This document shows, in pieces, positions 1 to 8,802 of a stretch of DNA of 35,447 nucleotides. Within the stretch, counting starts at the first letter, position 1. Every line of letters begins with the position of its first letter. The position numbers and the translations under genes are program-made. Source of the DNA: a filamentous cyanobacterium CCT1 (lineage in GTDB: Bacteria > Cyanobacteriota > Cyanobacteriia > Phormidesmidales > Phormidesmidaceae); contig PYER01000032.1 in NCBI GenBank assembly GCA_003017855.1, positions 1-35,447 on the forward strand, in the 5' to 3' direction. A model generated the notes under the pieces. It saw nothing but the letters and a program-made list of their open reading frames with translations, made no database searches and was not told the DNA's origin.

Positions 1-49
1 GGAGACCCCCGACCCCCGGCAGCAAACCGCTGGTGCCGGACCAAAAACC

Positions 50-301
50 ATGGCCGATCTGCTGGTGCTACCCGACGCAGAACGCACCCTGGTGAACTGG
101 CTGGTGCGTCAGCGGGGGGCATCCCTGGCCGATATTGTGGCCCATACCCAGACAGAGCCCGCTGCCGTGCAGGCCATGCTCGACAATTTGCTCACGGCGG
201 GATTCTTTACCGTCGATGAGGCCTCGGCCCTGTTCAAGCCCAACCTGGTTTCGCGCAAGCCCCGTACCCTACCCGACAAGCTTTGGAATGCGCTTGATTG
301 A
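50..301 (+). CDS. Small winged-helix-like protein, possibly the C-terminal end of a longer gene cut by the window edge
   Basis: I do not recognise this gene. From the ATG it encodes 83 residues, rich in helix. The stretch LADIVAHTQTEPAAVQAMLD followed by a hydrophobic turn (LLTAGFF) resembles the helix-turn-helix and wing entry of a winged-helix domain. The basic tail around residues 65-80 (KPNLVSRKPRTLPDKLWNALD-like) may be a linker or docking segment. The frame stays open upstream of the ATG to the window edge, through a Pro- and Gln-rich stretch, so this could equally be the last domain of a larger protein. It converges with the DUF3370 gene on the other strand. That it is coding is likely; its role is unknown. 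Confidence 0.55.
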   Translation: MADLLVLPDAERTLVNWLVRQRGASLADIVAHTQTEPAAVQAMLDNLLTAGFFTVDEASALFKPNLVSRKPRTLPDKLWNALD

Positions 302-312
302 CGCCGGTTTGA

Positions 313-343
313 AGAGCGGCAGAAAACCCTGTCTAGCCGCTCT
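313..343. terminator. Stem-loop between convergent genes, possible weak terminator
   Basis: An 8-bp perfect stem (AGAGCGGC at 313-320 with GCCGCTCT at 336-343) encloses a 15-nt loop and lies just after the stop of the first gene and before the stop of the convergent DUF3370 gene. Neither side has a good T-run, so it may be a weak bidirectional terminator or a 3-prime stability element. Confidence 0.3.
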
Positions 344-374
344 GCTGGCACGGCTAAAGGCCCGCTGAGATCGG

Positions 375-2015
375 TTAAAGCTGACGCTGGAGATCGCGGC
401 TGAGCGCTGGTGAGGGAGGCATTTCGATCGTTTCGGCCTCAAATACCTCGGGAATACCGCCGTTCAGCACGGTGATCACCTGAGGCGGGGTGGCATCGGG
501 GGGATAGATCAGATCAACTTCGAGATCCTGACGGGCCTCGGCGGGAATGTTGAGTCTCAGCAGGGCCTCGGCTTCCTGCCCCCGACGCTGCACTAGATGA
601 ACGTAGTGGGTACGCTCCAGCCCCATCTGGTTCTTAAACTTCAGCCGTACGGTACCCCTGAAGAAAACGCGATCCTCGGGCGGCCGCCGAAAGCGCAGCC
701 CCTGGACGAGATCTTCGTCGCGCATGGGAGTTTGAAACTTGAGGGTGATGGTCTGCTCAGCCCCCCGAGGGTTATAAAAAGGCAGTTTAAGGCTGTAGCG
801 AACGCCGTAGTTGCCGTGGGCGCGGTAAGCGGTATCGGGGTAGCGAGCAACCATGGGGGCACTCTGGATCTGCCCGGTGCCAAAGGTGTTGCGGTCTACG
901 GAGCTAATTACGTAGGAGAAGGCGTTGCCCGGAGCCGGAATCGTCAGCACATCGGTATCGGGAGAGTCGGTGACGGTGGCCCTCCAGTTGGCACCTTTGG
1001 CGACCCCTGCGACTCGACCATAGTAGAATCGCCCAAAGCGATAGGTCTCTGGGTCGGAGGGGGGAATGTCGCGGGGGCCTGCCAGACTGCCCTGCTTGAG
1101 TACCTGCAGCCAGTCTTGCAGGGTGGGTACGCGCTCGTTGCCGTTGGGCAGCAGATCGGCGTAGCGGGACAGGCTGGCTACATGTACTGGGCCGCTGCTA
1201 GAGAGATACATCATGGCCGTGCGACCATTGCTGGGAATCGGGCGCGGCGCGATCGGGCGGCGGGGCTCAGCCAGACCGTTTTCACCAGTCTCTGGGTTGA
1301 GCTGAGCATCGGCAGCCGTGAGGGTAACCGGGCGTATCGGTGGTTTAGGAATTGCGCTGCCCTGGGGATAGCTGCCGTTGACGGGTACCGTGAGCTGGCG
1401 CAGAGGGATGGGGGTATTCATCAACAGCTGCACATGACCCGGTGGCACCGTAATGCGATCGGGCCAGTGGGGCTGGTTGGCCCCGCGCAGAATATCGGTG
1501 GTGGTGCGACTGCCGGGGCCAGCGTAGACATTGCCGTTGGTGCTCAGGCGGGCGTCGGGCAGGTTGATAAACGGGGCTTCCTGGCTGAGGTAGCTCACCC
1601 CCTGGTGAATGGTAATGTCGACTGGCTCGGTGCCGGGGTTGTAAACCACTACACCCATAAACAGCGTGCGGCGATCGTCAGGGTTTACGCCCCGAGCAAT
1701 GTGATGGGCGAAGATATCGAAGCGCCCATTGAAGGCGTAGTCGAGGTGAGCATCGGGAGAGGCCATGCCGTCTTTGGGGAAGGTGGAGAGCAGAATGCCG
1801 TTCTGCTGCACAACCTCGGGGCTGTTGCTGTTAAAGACAGGAATTTCGTCTAGGCCGCCAGGGAGAGGTCGGACTTCCTGGTAGCGGATGACCTCGGCGT
1901 AGCTGCCATCGCGAGGAATAACTACCGTTTTGGTTTCGGGGGTAGGAGTGACCTCGCCGGAGGGGAGTTGAGCAAACAGAGGAGACAGGGTGATAGCGAC
2001 TAACGCACTCAGCAT
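375..2015 (-). CDS. DUF3370 domain-containing secreted protein
   Basis: This encodes 546 residues from the ATG at 2015. The frame is open further up to 2174, but that extension is Pro/Gly/Ser-rich and precedes an obvious secretion signal, so I prefer the inner ATG, after which a hydrophobic run (LSALVAITLSPLFA) makes a short signal peptide. Following it are segments that I recognise as DUF3370: RPLPGGLDEIPVFNSNSP, a conserved LDYAFNGRFDIFAHHIA stretch near the N-terminal third, and beta-rich sequence with many Pro and Gly to the end. DUF3370 is found mainly in cyanobacteria and its function is not known. The predicted location is periplasm or outer surface. The next upstream gene on the same strand, the metalloprotease, is also exported, with a 365-nt gap, so the two are probably transcribed separately. 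Family assignment is firm; role is unknown. Confidence 0.85.
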   Translation of the reverse strand: MLSALVAITLSPLFAQLPSGEVTPTPETKTVVIPRDGSYAEVIRYQEVRPLPGGLDEIPVFNSNSPEVVQQNGILLSTFPKDGMASPDAHLDYAFNGRFDIFAHHIARGVNPDDRRTLFMGVVVYNPGTEPVDITIHQGVSYLSQEAPFINLPDARLSTNGNVYAGPGSRTTTDILRGANQPHWPDRITVPPGHVQLLMNTPIPLRQLTVPVNGSYPQGSAIPKPPIRPVTLTAADAQLNPETGENGLAEPRRPIAPRPIPSNGRTAMMYLSSSGPVHVASLSRYADLLPNGNERVPTLQDWLQVLKQGSLAGPRDIPPSDPETYRFGRFYYGRVAGVAKGANWRATVTDSPDTDVLTIPAPGNAFSYVISSVDRNTFGTGQIQSAPMVARYPDTAYRAHGNYGVRYSLKLPFYNPRGAEQTITLKFQTPMRDEDLVQGLRFRRPPEDRVFFRGTVRLKFKNQMGLERTHYVHLVQRRGQEAEALLRLNIPAEARQDLEVDLIYPPDATPPQVITVLNGGIPEVFEAETIEMPPSPALSRDLQRQL

Positions 2016-2380
2016 GGATAACCCGCGGAACGACCAAAATAAACCAAATTCAAGTCCAGAAGTGGAGCTTTGCCAGTGGGAAAACGCCAGATTCTGAGCT
2101 GGACCTGGTGTGCCAGTGAATTTAGTGTGCCCAGGTAATGATAGTCCTGAAGCAGTAGACGGCGACCCTGGCAACGGCTTTCGTTGTCTGAAGGGCTTGG
2201 CTAACTGGGCAGACAGGCTAGGGCCTGCCGTTTGCTAGCGTGACGACGGTTGACAAGGCAACTGTAACTTTAAGGAGCCAATACTACATTGACCCGATCC
2301 ACAATACCACCTCGGGGGGCAGGGTATTTCGCTGCTTTTTAGGGAAAATCATCGAATCTTTATAGATTCTCTGGCTGGGG
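2016..2380. other. Gene-free spacer between DUF3370 and metalloprotease genes
   Basis: This 365-nt stretch presumably carries the minus-strand promoter of the DUF3370 gene and the 3-prime end of the metalloprotease transcript. I see no convincing -35/-10 pair. A short inverted repeat (GAATCT, TTAT, AGATTC at about 2354-2369) lies just after the metalloprotease stop and could form a small hairpin, but it has no proper T-tract. A near copy of the surrounding 24 nt occurs at 8674-8696. Confidence 0.5.
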
Positions 2381-5242
2381 CTACCGACCTCGTAGGGGGG
2401 CATCAAGCACCTTCACAATGCGATCGCTGGCATCTTCTAGATAGGCGACGGTGGCGGTGTCGAGCTGCTGCCCCTGGCGGCTGAGGTGGCGGGCGATCGC
2501 CTCCTGGAGCTGCCTGAGCTGGTAGCGCGCCAGCACCCGAGCCTCTTCGGGCGCACCAAAGGTAAATTCTTGGGCTACAAACCCCAGCAGGTCGGTAACC
2601 CCTTCGCCAGAGCCGTGGTTGCGCAGCACCAGGCTGGTCAGGGTATTTAAGTGGTGCCGCTGCAGCCCCTGACGCAGGCTGGAGATAGCGGTCGCCTGGG
2701 CGGGCGGGTTGAGCACTTCGGACCAAATGGACTGCCCCAGGGTGTCGAACAGTTCTGCCAGGGTAAACGCCTCGCTGCTGGGCTGCTTGAACTCGCTATC
2801 GCGCAGCCGCAGCAGGCGATAGCCGTCAAGCAGGTTGCTGACGGTAAAAGCTTGGGTAAACAACAGGCGGTCGTAAATGGGGTAGTCAACGCGATCGACG
2901 AAGGGGTCCTGGCCCCAGTCCATCCAGCGATCGGGAGCCAGGCGGTTGATTAATTCTGGCGAGAGGGTCAGGGCGTCGGGGGCAAACACCCGCTGGTTTA
3001 GCACTTCCAGAGCGCGTCGCTGCTCCGCTGCCGCGATCGGGGCAAAGGGGGCTTGCCCGCGAGAGCTCCAGGGGTCGGTACGGGTAAAGCGCTGACCGCC
3101 GATGTAGTTGGCAATGATCGTAGCCTGCATGTCGTAGTGAAAAAAGACTAGATTCACCCGCTGTCGCAGCTGGCCGTAGCCTTCACCAGGATTGACCGAA
3201 TACCAATCCAGGCGGTCCCAGATTGCGTTTGCGATCGCTATTTGGCCCTCGGCATAGCCAAGAGGGTCGTTGCTCATATCCCAGGCGCTGGCCTTGGGGT
3301 CGAGCATGGCATAGACATCCTCATCGGGGGCGTAGGCTAGCTCGACGGCCCCGGCGCGATCGGCAATCGGCTGCAGCTCGCGCTGGGCGGTAACGGGGTT
3401 ACTGACCGGACGATAGCCGTACTCAATCGCCCATAGGTCGTAGGGGCCTAACTGGGTAGGGAAGTAGTCTCCCTGGGGCTGACCAGGGGGGGCCAGGTTG
3501 GGGGGTAAATAGTCCATGATCGAGCTGGTCATACCCTGGGACTGGGTCGTGGCTGGGTCATTTAATGCTGAGGGAGACAGCAGCGTACTGCCCAAAAAGT
3601 TGTGCCTCAGCCCCAACACGTGGCCCACTTCGTGGGCGGTGAGCACCCGCAGATACTGCTGAATGTAGGTCTGTTTGGCCTCGCGGCTAGAGAAGGGCGG
3701 CGCTAGCGTGGCGATGGCCAGGGACCCAAAGGCCGTGGTCTGTAGGCTTCGCAGACCTGCACAGTAGTCCACCATATCGGCCCTCGGCGCATCCGTCCGG
3801 GCTCGGTCGGTGCCTGCAGACAGGCGCGTCATCAGGCGATCGCCCAGGGGATGGCCACAGGGACTCAGTCCGCCTGTGATGGAGGTCGCGGTAGGGGCCG
3901 ACCCAGTCACTAAAGTGTCGTACTCCAGCATTAGGTCGCGCACGATGCTGGCATCGAGAATGATGTCGGCATCTAAAATTTCGCCGGTCAGTGGGTTGAC
4001 CCGGGCCGGCCCCAGCCCGCTAGCCCAGGGGGACAGCGAGTCGGACCAGCGAATCACGTTGTAGCGCACATCGGCTGGGTCCCAATCGGCATTATCAGGC
4101 ATTTGGCGTACGGCGATCGCCTGGGTAAACCCAGCTCGCTCAAAGGCGGCATTCCACCATTTCACTCCGTCGGCGATCGCGGCCCGATACTCCACAGGGG
4201 TTGTGTTTTCGATCCAGAACACCAGCGGTTCTTTGGGTGGGGAGAGGGCGGCGGCGGGGTCCTGCTTTTCTAAGTGCCAGCGGTGAATGTAGCGCACAAA
4301 GGGATCTGAAATGCCGGGGCGACCCGGCGATCGGTAGGCGGTGATAAAGTAGCCCACTCGCTCATCGGCCTGGCGAGGGTGAAAGGTGGGGTGGTTAGGA
4401 ATGGCCGACAGGCTGTAGCGCACCCGCAGGTTAAACCCACGGCTGTCGGGCAGGCTGCTAAGCCCCAGGGAAAAGGGCGATGCCGGGCTGCCTCCGCCCG
4501 AGAACCCCATGACCGCTTCGAGTTCCACATTGTCGGGGAAGGCTTTGACAGGCCCCAGATACGATGCCTCAGCGTTGACCGCATAGCTGCCCAGGGCCCA
4601 GGGAAACTGCGCTGACAGGTTAACCGGGTCGCGACTGATCAAGAAGTCCTTTAGATCGAGCAGAATTTCTCCGGTTTCGTCGTGGATGGCTTGAATGGGC
4701 AGGGTGGTGAGCACCGAGTCGCCAAAGGATTCTCGCAGCAGCCGCTGGGCCTGGGGCTGAGGGTCGCGAAAGTACACATTGGGCACCGCCACCTGGATGC
4801 GGTTGTCGGGAATTTGGCGAAACTGAATCATTAAATCGTTGACGGGCCAGCCTCGAAACAGCCCCAGTTCCCCTAGCCCCGACTCCAGGTTGGCCATAAA
4901 CAGCAGGTTTTGGTGAAGCTGAGCGGGTTTGAGCCCTAGTAGCGCTCGATTGCGCTGCAAATCGTGGTAGATCGTAAACAGCCCTGGGGAGACCGTCAGT
5001 CCCTTGATCACCTCATCGAAGGGTTTGAGGCTGCCCGGTTCTGGGGAAGAATTGGCGGTGGCTTCGGCAGGGGCTTCGGTGGCGGCTTCGGCCTCACTAG
5101 CCTGGGCGTGGAGGGAAGGGGCTGGGGGCGATTTGACCGGGGGTAAGAAGGCAACGGCCCGATCGCCGGCTCCCCATGCGATTGCTGCCGCTATCGCCAG
5201 CCCGCACAAAAAAATCAGTCCTAGCCGCCTGCCCCGCTTCAC
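2381..5242 (-). CDS. Exported zinc-dependent metalloprotease (metzincin-type, DUF5117/DUF4953-like)
   Basis: This encodes 953 residues from the GTG at 5242. A TTG at 5245 is possible, but GTG has GGGAG about 6 nt upstream. The N-terminus has basic residues (KRGRR) and then a hydrophobic helix at about 7-32, a signal peptide or membrane anchor, followed by an Ala/Pro/Glu-rich linker to about residue 70. Residues 537-547 carry HEVGHVLGLRH, the extended HExxHxxGxxH zinc site with ligands H537, H541 and H547 and catalytic E538. SIMDY near residue 576 fits the Met-turn of metzincins. Long regions either side resemble the DUF5117 and DUF4953 parts of bacterial zinc-dependent metalloproteases. The substrate cannot be inferred. 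It likely acts outside the cytoplasm. It is divergent from purN with a 78-nt shared upstream region. Catalytic assignment is strong, biological role unknown. Confidence 0.88.
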   Translation of the reverse strand: MKRGRRLGLIFLCGLAIAAAIAWGAGDRAVAFLPPVKSPPAPSLHAQASEAEAATEAPAEATANSSPEPGSLKPFDEVIKGLTVSPGLFTIYHDLQRNRALLGLKPAQLHQNLLFMANLESGLGELGLFRGWPVNDLMIQFRQIPDNRIQVAVPNVYFRDPQPQAQRLLRESFGDSVLTTLPIQAIHDETGEILLDLKDFLISRDPVNLSAQFPWALGSYAVNAEASYLGPVKAFPDNVELEAVMGFSGGGSPASPFSLGLSSLPDSRGFNLRVRYSLSAIPNHPTFHPRQADERVGYFITAYRSPGRPGISDPFVRYIHRWHLEKQDPAAALSPPKEPLVFWIENTTPVEYRAAIADGVKWWNAAFERAGFTQAIAVRQMPDNADWDPADVRYNVIRWSDSLSPWASGLGPARVNPLTGEILDADIILDASIVRDLMLEYDTLVTGSAPTATSITGGLSPCGHPLGDRLMTRLSAGTDRARTDAPRADMVDYCAGLRSLQTTAFGSLAIATLAPPFSSREAKQTYIQQYLRVLTAHEVGHVLGLRHNFLGSTLLSPSALNDPATTQSQGMTSSIMDYLPPNLAPPGQPQGDYFPTQLGPYDLWAIEYGYRPVSNPVTAQRELQPIADRAGAVELAYAPDEDVYAMLDPKASAWDMSNDPLGYAEGQIAIANAIWDRLDWYSVNPGEGYGQLRQRVNLVFFHYDMQATIIANYIGGQRFTRTDPWSSRGQAPFAPIAAAEQRRALEVLNQRVFAPDALTLSPELINRLAPDRWMDWGQDPFVDRVDYPIYDRLLFTQAFTVSNLLDGYRLLRLRDSEFKQPSSEAFTLAELFDTLGQSIWSEVLNPPAQATAISSLRQGLQRHHLNTLTSLVLRNHGSGEGVTDLLGFVAQEFTFGAPEEARVLARYQLRQLQEAIARHLSRQGQQLDTATVAYLEDASDRIVKVLDAPLRGR

Positions 5243-5288
5243 CAAGCGCTCCCCCTTGCCCCTGCATCAGAGGCGTTTCGTGTTGTCA

Positions 5289-5295
5289 TATGATA
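5289..5295. promoter_or_regulatory. Candidate divergent -10 elements between metalloprotease gene and purN
   Basis: The short spacer contains CATATGAT. TATGAT at 5289-5294 on the plus strand matches five of six positions of TATAAT and lies about 30 nt before the purN ATG. TATCAT on the minus strand (5295-5290) could serve the protease gene. No clear -35 box accompanies either, so this is only a candidate. Confidence 0.25.
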
Positions 5296-5323
5296 GACCC
5301 CAATTTCACTATTTTCTGACCCT

Positions 5324-5965
5324 ATGCTGGAGACCGCTTCTGCGTTAATTTCGCCGCCGCTGCCTGTGGTTTGGCCCCGGTTTGAGCAGCCGCTAAGCCT
5401 GGGCATCATGGCCTCGGGCAATGGCAGCAACCTAGAGGCGATCGCCCACTCCATTGAGCGCGGCGAACTGCATGCCCGCATTGGCGTGGTCATCTACAAC
5501 AATCCTGGGGCTGGGGTAGCGGAACGGGCTTCGCGCCTGGGGCTACCGGCGGTGCTGCTCAACCATCGCCACTATCCCAGCCGCGAAGCCCTCGACCACG
5601 ACATTGTGCAGACGCTCCAGGCCCACGGCGTGGACTGGGTGATTATGGCGGGCTGGATGCGCTGCGTGACGGCGGTGCTGATCGACGCCTTTGCCGGGCA
5701 GATCCTCAACATTCACCCCAGTCTGTTGCCCAGCTTTCCGGGTCTGCGGGCGGTAGATCAGGCGTTGGCGGCAGGGGTCAAGGTGGCGGGCTGCACCGTC
5801 CACCACGTTGAACTGGCGGTCGACAGCGGCCCCGCCATTATGCAGGCGGCCGTGCCGCTGGAGCCGAGCGATACGCCGCCGACCCTGCAGGCTCGCATTC
5901 AGGTGCAGGAGCACCGCATCTATCCAGCCGCGATCGCCCTGGCCGCCTTGGAGAATGTCAACTAA
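5324..5965 (+). CDS. purN: Phosphoribosylglycinamide formyltransferase, purine synthesis
   Basis: This enzyme of de novo purine synthesis transfers a formyl group from 10-formyltetrahydrofolate to GAR in the cytoplasm. The 213-residue product shows the phosphate-binding MASGNGSN loop at 29-36 and the folate/active-site region NIHPSLLPSFPG at 129-140. The catalytic trio expected for the family is present: N129, H131 and D167 (in HHVELAVDSGP). Length is close to the usual size plus about 20 extra N-terminal residues rich in Pro. The ATG at 5324 is used because the first strand (PLSLGIMASG) needs residues before M29. No obvious Shine-Dalgarno precedes it. It converges with the Crp-family gene, 89 nt apart, with no clear terminator between. 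Assignment is secure. Confidence 0.96.
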   Translation: MLETASALISPPLPVVWPRFEQPLSLGIMASGNGSNLEAIAHSIERGELHARIGVVIYNNPGAGVAERASRLGLPAVLLNHRHYPSREALDHDIVQTLQAHGVDWVIMAGWMRCVTAVLIDAFAGQILNIHPSLLPSFPGLRAVDQALAAGVKVAGCTVHHVELAVDSGPAIMQAAVPLEPSDTPPTLQARIQVQEHRIYPAAIALAALENVN

Positions 5966-6054
5966 CTGTCGCTCGCCCGAGAGTCAGCGGTTGCCCCCTG
6001 CTTGTTGTTTGGACTCAGCGGCGCTAATAGGCTAAGGATTCTGGCTTTGTCGGT

Positions 6055-6741
6055 CTAGCGCCGGGTCATGGGGTTGAGTAACTGGTTCGCCGGAAAGCGA
6101 GGATCGAGCTGAAGCACCATCTGGCGCTGGTCAATCGTAAGCCAACCCTCGGTTTTGAAGTCTTTGAGCAGCCGGGTGACAGTGACGCGGGTGGTGCCAA
6201 TGGCGGTGGCTAGCTGGTGGTGGGTCAGCCGGATGGGAATGCGAATGCCGCTGGGTTCCACATGGCCAAAGTCCTTGGCCAGCATGAGCAAAAAGTGCTT
6301 AAGGCGATCGGCTACCAGGCGCTTGCCCGAAAGGGCAAGCCAGGCCTCCGCCTGCTGCATCCGCAGCGTGACGTTGCGAAACATCCCCGCCATCAGCACC
6401 GATGACCCCTCTATTTCCGCCATGGGCAGCGAGAGCACGTCAACATCGGTCAGGGCAGTAGCCCAGTAGGGATCAACAGTGGTGAGGGGCAGCCCCACGG
6501 GCATAGACGGCCCCGCCAGGCCCAGCAGGGTTTCACTGCCGTCCTGCTGAATTGTGAAGAGCTGTACAATACCTCGGCAAATGATCAAGATTTCATCGAC
6601 CCGGAGCGGCATGGGTCGCCCTGCCGCATAGGGTACTAGGGCCCGTTCCCGATAAAGCTGCTCCAGGAGCTGAATGAAGGTCTGGTGGCTGCGAGGGGCG
6701 ATCGCAGCATCACGGACAGCGGAAGTTGCGGTTACAGACAC
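6055..6741 (-). CDS. Crp/Fnr-family transcriptional regulator, without a recognisable cAMP-binding signature
   Basis: The 228-residue product begins at a GTG. An N-terminal cyclic-nucleotide-binding-like beta-barrel (about 30-125) is followed by a long dimerisation helix (about 125-158) and a winged helix with the Crp helix-turn-helix LTHHQLATAIGTTRVTVTRL at 172-191. The HTH is close to that of NtcA-type proteins. In the barrel, the phosphate-binding cassette of true cAMP receptors (GE followed by an Arg-Ser/Thr pair) is not visible; the equivalent stretch reads LAGPSMPVGLPLTTVDPYWAT. I infer that it senses something other than cAMP or acts without ligand. It has 355 nt of upstream spacer containing an imperfect palindrome that could be its own operator. 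Family is certain, target genes and effector are not. Confidence 0.9.
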   Translation of the reverse strand: MSVTATSAVRDAAIAPRSHQTFIQLLEQLYRERALVPYAAGRPMPLRVDEILIICRGIVQLFTIQQDGSETLLGLAGPSMPVGLPLTTVDPYWATALTDVDVLSLPMAEIEGSSVLMAGMFRNVTLRMQQAEAWLALSGKRLVADRLKHFLLMLAKDFGHVEPSGIRIPIRLTHHQLATAIGTTRVTVTRLLKDFKTEGWLTIDQRQMVLQLDPRFPANQLLNPMTRR

Positions 6742-7097
6742 TGGGATACCTAGAGTTCGCCGGGGTAATCTGCTAGCCCACAGAGCGCGCAGCGGTGAAA
6801 GACCAACTGTAGATGGGCGATCGCGGCACTGTCACGGCTCAAGTTGTCCAACAGTCAATCAAGTCTGACCAATGGCAACCGTTGGTCAACAGGGTCCCCA
6901 GCCACATCTTCAACGGCCTAAATTAAGAAACTCCCCAGAATAGGTTAAATCCAGGAAAATTATTCGTTAACGTTTGTAATTTACCGCACCAAAGTCGGTC
7001 TATTTGGCTATCTGCAATACCTTAGACCGGTGGTCAGGGCTGTCTGCGCCGGTCAACCCCTGTCGGTAAGTTGGGTTGTAACTTTGACCGCAGCAGG
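6742..7097. other. Gene-free spacer upstream of the Crp-family gene and downstream of leuC
   Basis: About 355 nt with no plausible gene. It contains one HIP1 octamer at 6817-6824, the inverted repeat at 6866-6888, and an AT-rich block at about 6920-7010 with the 8-bp palindrome CGTTAACG near 6965. The AT-rich block is a plausible site for a minus-strand promoter of the regulator or for a small RNA. I see no T-tract terminator for leuC. Confidence 0.5.
6866..6888. promoter_or_regulatory. Imperfect inverted repeat, candidate operator of the Crp-family gene
   Basis: TGACCAATGG and CCGTTGGTCA are 10-nt arms with a single mismatch, separated by CAA. The site lies about 125 nt upstream of the GTG start of the Crp/Fnr-family gene. 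The symmetry and 23-nt length suit a dimeric regulator. The sequence is neither the Crp consensus (TGTGA-N6-TCACA) nor the NtcA one (GTA-N8-TAC). Confidence 0.35.
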
Positions 7098-8510
7098 TTA
7101 AGGCGTGAGCAGATAGTCACGCACGTCGGTCACCTGACCAGCCACCGCCGCTGCCGCCACCATAGCTGGACTCATCAGCAGCGTGCGGCCCGAGGCAGAT
7201 CCCTGCCGTCCCTTGAAGTTGCGGTTTGACGACGAGGCACTCATTTGTCGCCCCTGGAGCTTGTCAGGGTTCATAGCCAGGCACATGGAGCAGCCCGCCT
7301 CGCGCCACTCGAAGCCCGCGGCGGTGAAAATTTGGTCTAGTCCTTCGGCCTCGGCCTGCTGCTTCACCCGTTCAGAGCCGGGGACCACAAAAGCTTTTAC
7401 TCCCTCAGCCACGGTGTAGCCCTGTACGACCCTGGCGGCCTCTCGCAGGTCGCTAATTCGGCCGTTGGTGCAGCTGCCAATAAAACATACGTCAATGGCG
7501 GTGCCTTTCAGGCTTTGGCCGGGAGTGAGATCCATATAGGCAAAGGCTTCTTGGGCCAGCACCTGATCTTCATCGGGCAGGCTTTCGGGCCGGGGCAGAG
7601 TTTCGGTAATGGCAATGCCCTGGCCGGGGGTAATTCCCCAGGTCACGGTAGGAGCAATATCGACGGCGCTCAACACTACTTTGTCGTCGTATTCAGCATC
7701 GGTATCGCTGCGCAGGGTTTGCCACCAGGCGACAGCCTCATCCCAGGCGGTACCCTGGGGGGCAAAGTCGCGCCCTTTGAGGTAGTCGTAGGTAATCTGG
7801 TCGGGGTTAACGTAGCCGCAGCGAGCCCCGCCCTCGATCGCCATATTGCACAGGGTCATGCGCTCTTCCATCGACATCGCCTCAATGGCCGTGCCGGCAA
7901 ACTCGTAGGCGTAGCCCACGCCGCCCTTCACCCCCAGGGTGCGAATGATGTGCAGAATGACGTCCTTAGCATAAACCCCAGGCTGTAGCACCCCGTTGAC
8001 TTCAATGCGGCGCACCTTGAGCTTGCCCAGGGCCAGAGTTTGAGAGGCCAGCACGTCGCGCACCTGGCTGGTGCCAATACCAAAGGCGATCGCCCCAAAC
8101 GCGCCGTGGGTAGAGGTATGGCTATCGCCGCAGGCGATCGTCATGCCCGGCTGGGTCAGCCCCTGCTCAGGGGCAATGACGTGAACGATGCCCTGGCTGC
8201 CCGAGCCAATGTTGTAGAAGCGAATACCGTGCTCTTTACAGTTTTGTTCGAGCGCCTGCATCATGGCCTCGGCCAGTGGGTCTGCAAAGGGACGAGCCTG
8301 GCTTTCGGTCGGCACGATGTGGTCAACAGTGGCCACGGTGCGCTCGGGGTACATCACCTTGAGCTGGCGCTCGCGCACCATAGCAAAGGCCTGGGGGCTA
8401 GTGACTTCGTGCACCAGGTGCAGCCCAATAAAGAGCTGAGTTTGCCCCGAGGGCAGGGTACCAACGGTGTGCAAATCCCAAACTTTGTCGAACAGCGTAC
8501 CCTTGCTCAT
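7098..8510 (-). CDS. leuC: 3-isopropylmalate dehydratase large subunit, leucine synthesis
   Basis: LeuC, together with the small subunit LeuD, isomerises 2-isopropylmalate to 3-isopropylmalate through a 4Fe-4S cluster. The 470-residue product has the aconitase-family cluster ligands C347 (in FIGSCTNGR), C407 and C410 (in [12 protein letters not shown]), the substrate region [13 protein letters not shown] near 128-140, and the C-terminal [15 protein letters not shown]. The frame is open back to 8609, but the extra 33 residues are basic and unlike the family. The ATG at 8510 gives [16 protein letters not shown], the usual LeuC start, and the usual length. No leuD is present in the window, so the partner must be elsewhere. 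The next gene on this strand is the Crp-family regulator. Assignment is secure. Confidence 0.97.
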   Translation of the reverse strand: MSKGTLFDKVWDLHTVGTLPSGQTQLFIGLHLVHEVTSPQAFAMVRERQLKVMYPERTVATVDHIVPTESQARPFADPLAEAMMQALEQNCKEHGIRFYNIGSGSQGIVHVIAPEQGLTQPGMTIACGDSHTSTHGAFGAIAFGIGTSQVRDVLASQTLALGKLKVRRIEVNGVLQPGVYAKDVILHIIRTLGVKGGVGYAYEFAGTAIEAMSMEERMTLCNMAIEGGARCGYVNPDQITYDYLKGRDFAPQGTAWDEAVAWWQTLRSDTDAEYDDKVVLSAVDIAPTVTWGITPGQGIAITETLPRPESLPDEDQVLAQEAFAYMDLTPGQSLKGTAIDVCFIGSCTNGRISDLREAARVVQGYTVAEGVKAFVVPGSERVKQQAEAEGLDQIFTAAGFEWREAGCSMCLAMNPDKLQGRQMSASSSNRNFKGRQGSASGRTLLMSPAMVAAAAVAGQVTDVRDYLLTP

Positions 8511-8802
8511 GGTAGACCTGCAGGCAAAAACGATGAAACTACTTAGCGTAAAAGGGGGGCGGCGACGGCGTTGCCAGTGTTCTATCTTAGCCCAAAGCTC
8601 CTGCTCCATCGCTTCGAGAGATGCCTCTCACGGCTGGTGAGCAACTGTATCCAGCGGTTATTGTCGTTCCTTTATCGATTCTTTACGATTCTCTGGTAGG
8701 TTCCAACTTGGTATGGCTACTGCTTCTGGTAAAGCCTTAACGCTCTGACCAGCGCTAGCCTACCTGATTCAGAAACTGGTTCGATTAAACAGGAGATATG
8801 TC
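8511..8802. other. Divergent promoter region of leuC and the BON-like gene
   Basis: This 292-nt spacer must hold promoters for leuC on the minus strand and for the small gene on the plus strand. Near 8625-8640 GAGAG, ATGC, CTCTC forms a small hairpin in the leuC leader. At 8674-8696 there is a near copy of a 24-nt segment found at 2351-2374. I cannot assign a trustworthy -35/-10 pair and see no leucine-rich leader peptide. Confidence 0.4.

Noticed and set aside
597-1853. 418-codon open frame on the plus strand opposite the DUF3370 gene
   Set aside because: It is Gly/Val/Ala-rich with no recognisable motif and lies entirely antisense to a clear DUF3370 coding sequence; long antisense frames are common in GC-rich DNA.
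8511-8609. N-terminal extension of LeuC
   Set aside because: The added residues are basic and unlike the family, while [16 protein letters not shown] at 8510 is the standard start.
8775-8800. GGTTCGATTAA resembling a tRNA T-arm
   Set aside because: No acceptor stem, D-arm or anticodon arm can be formed around it; it is the leader and RBS of the BON-like gene.
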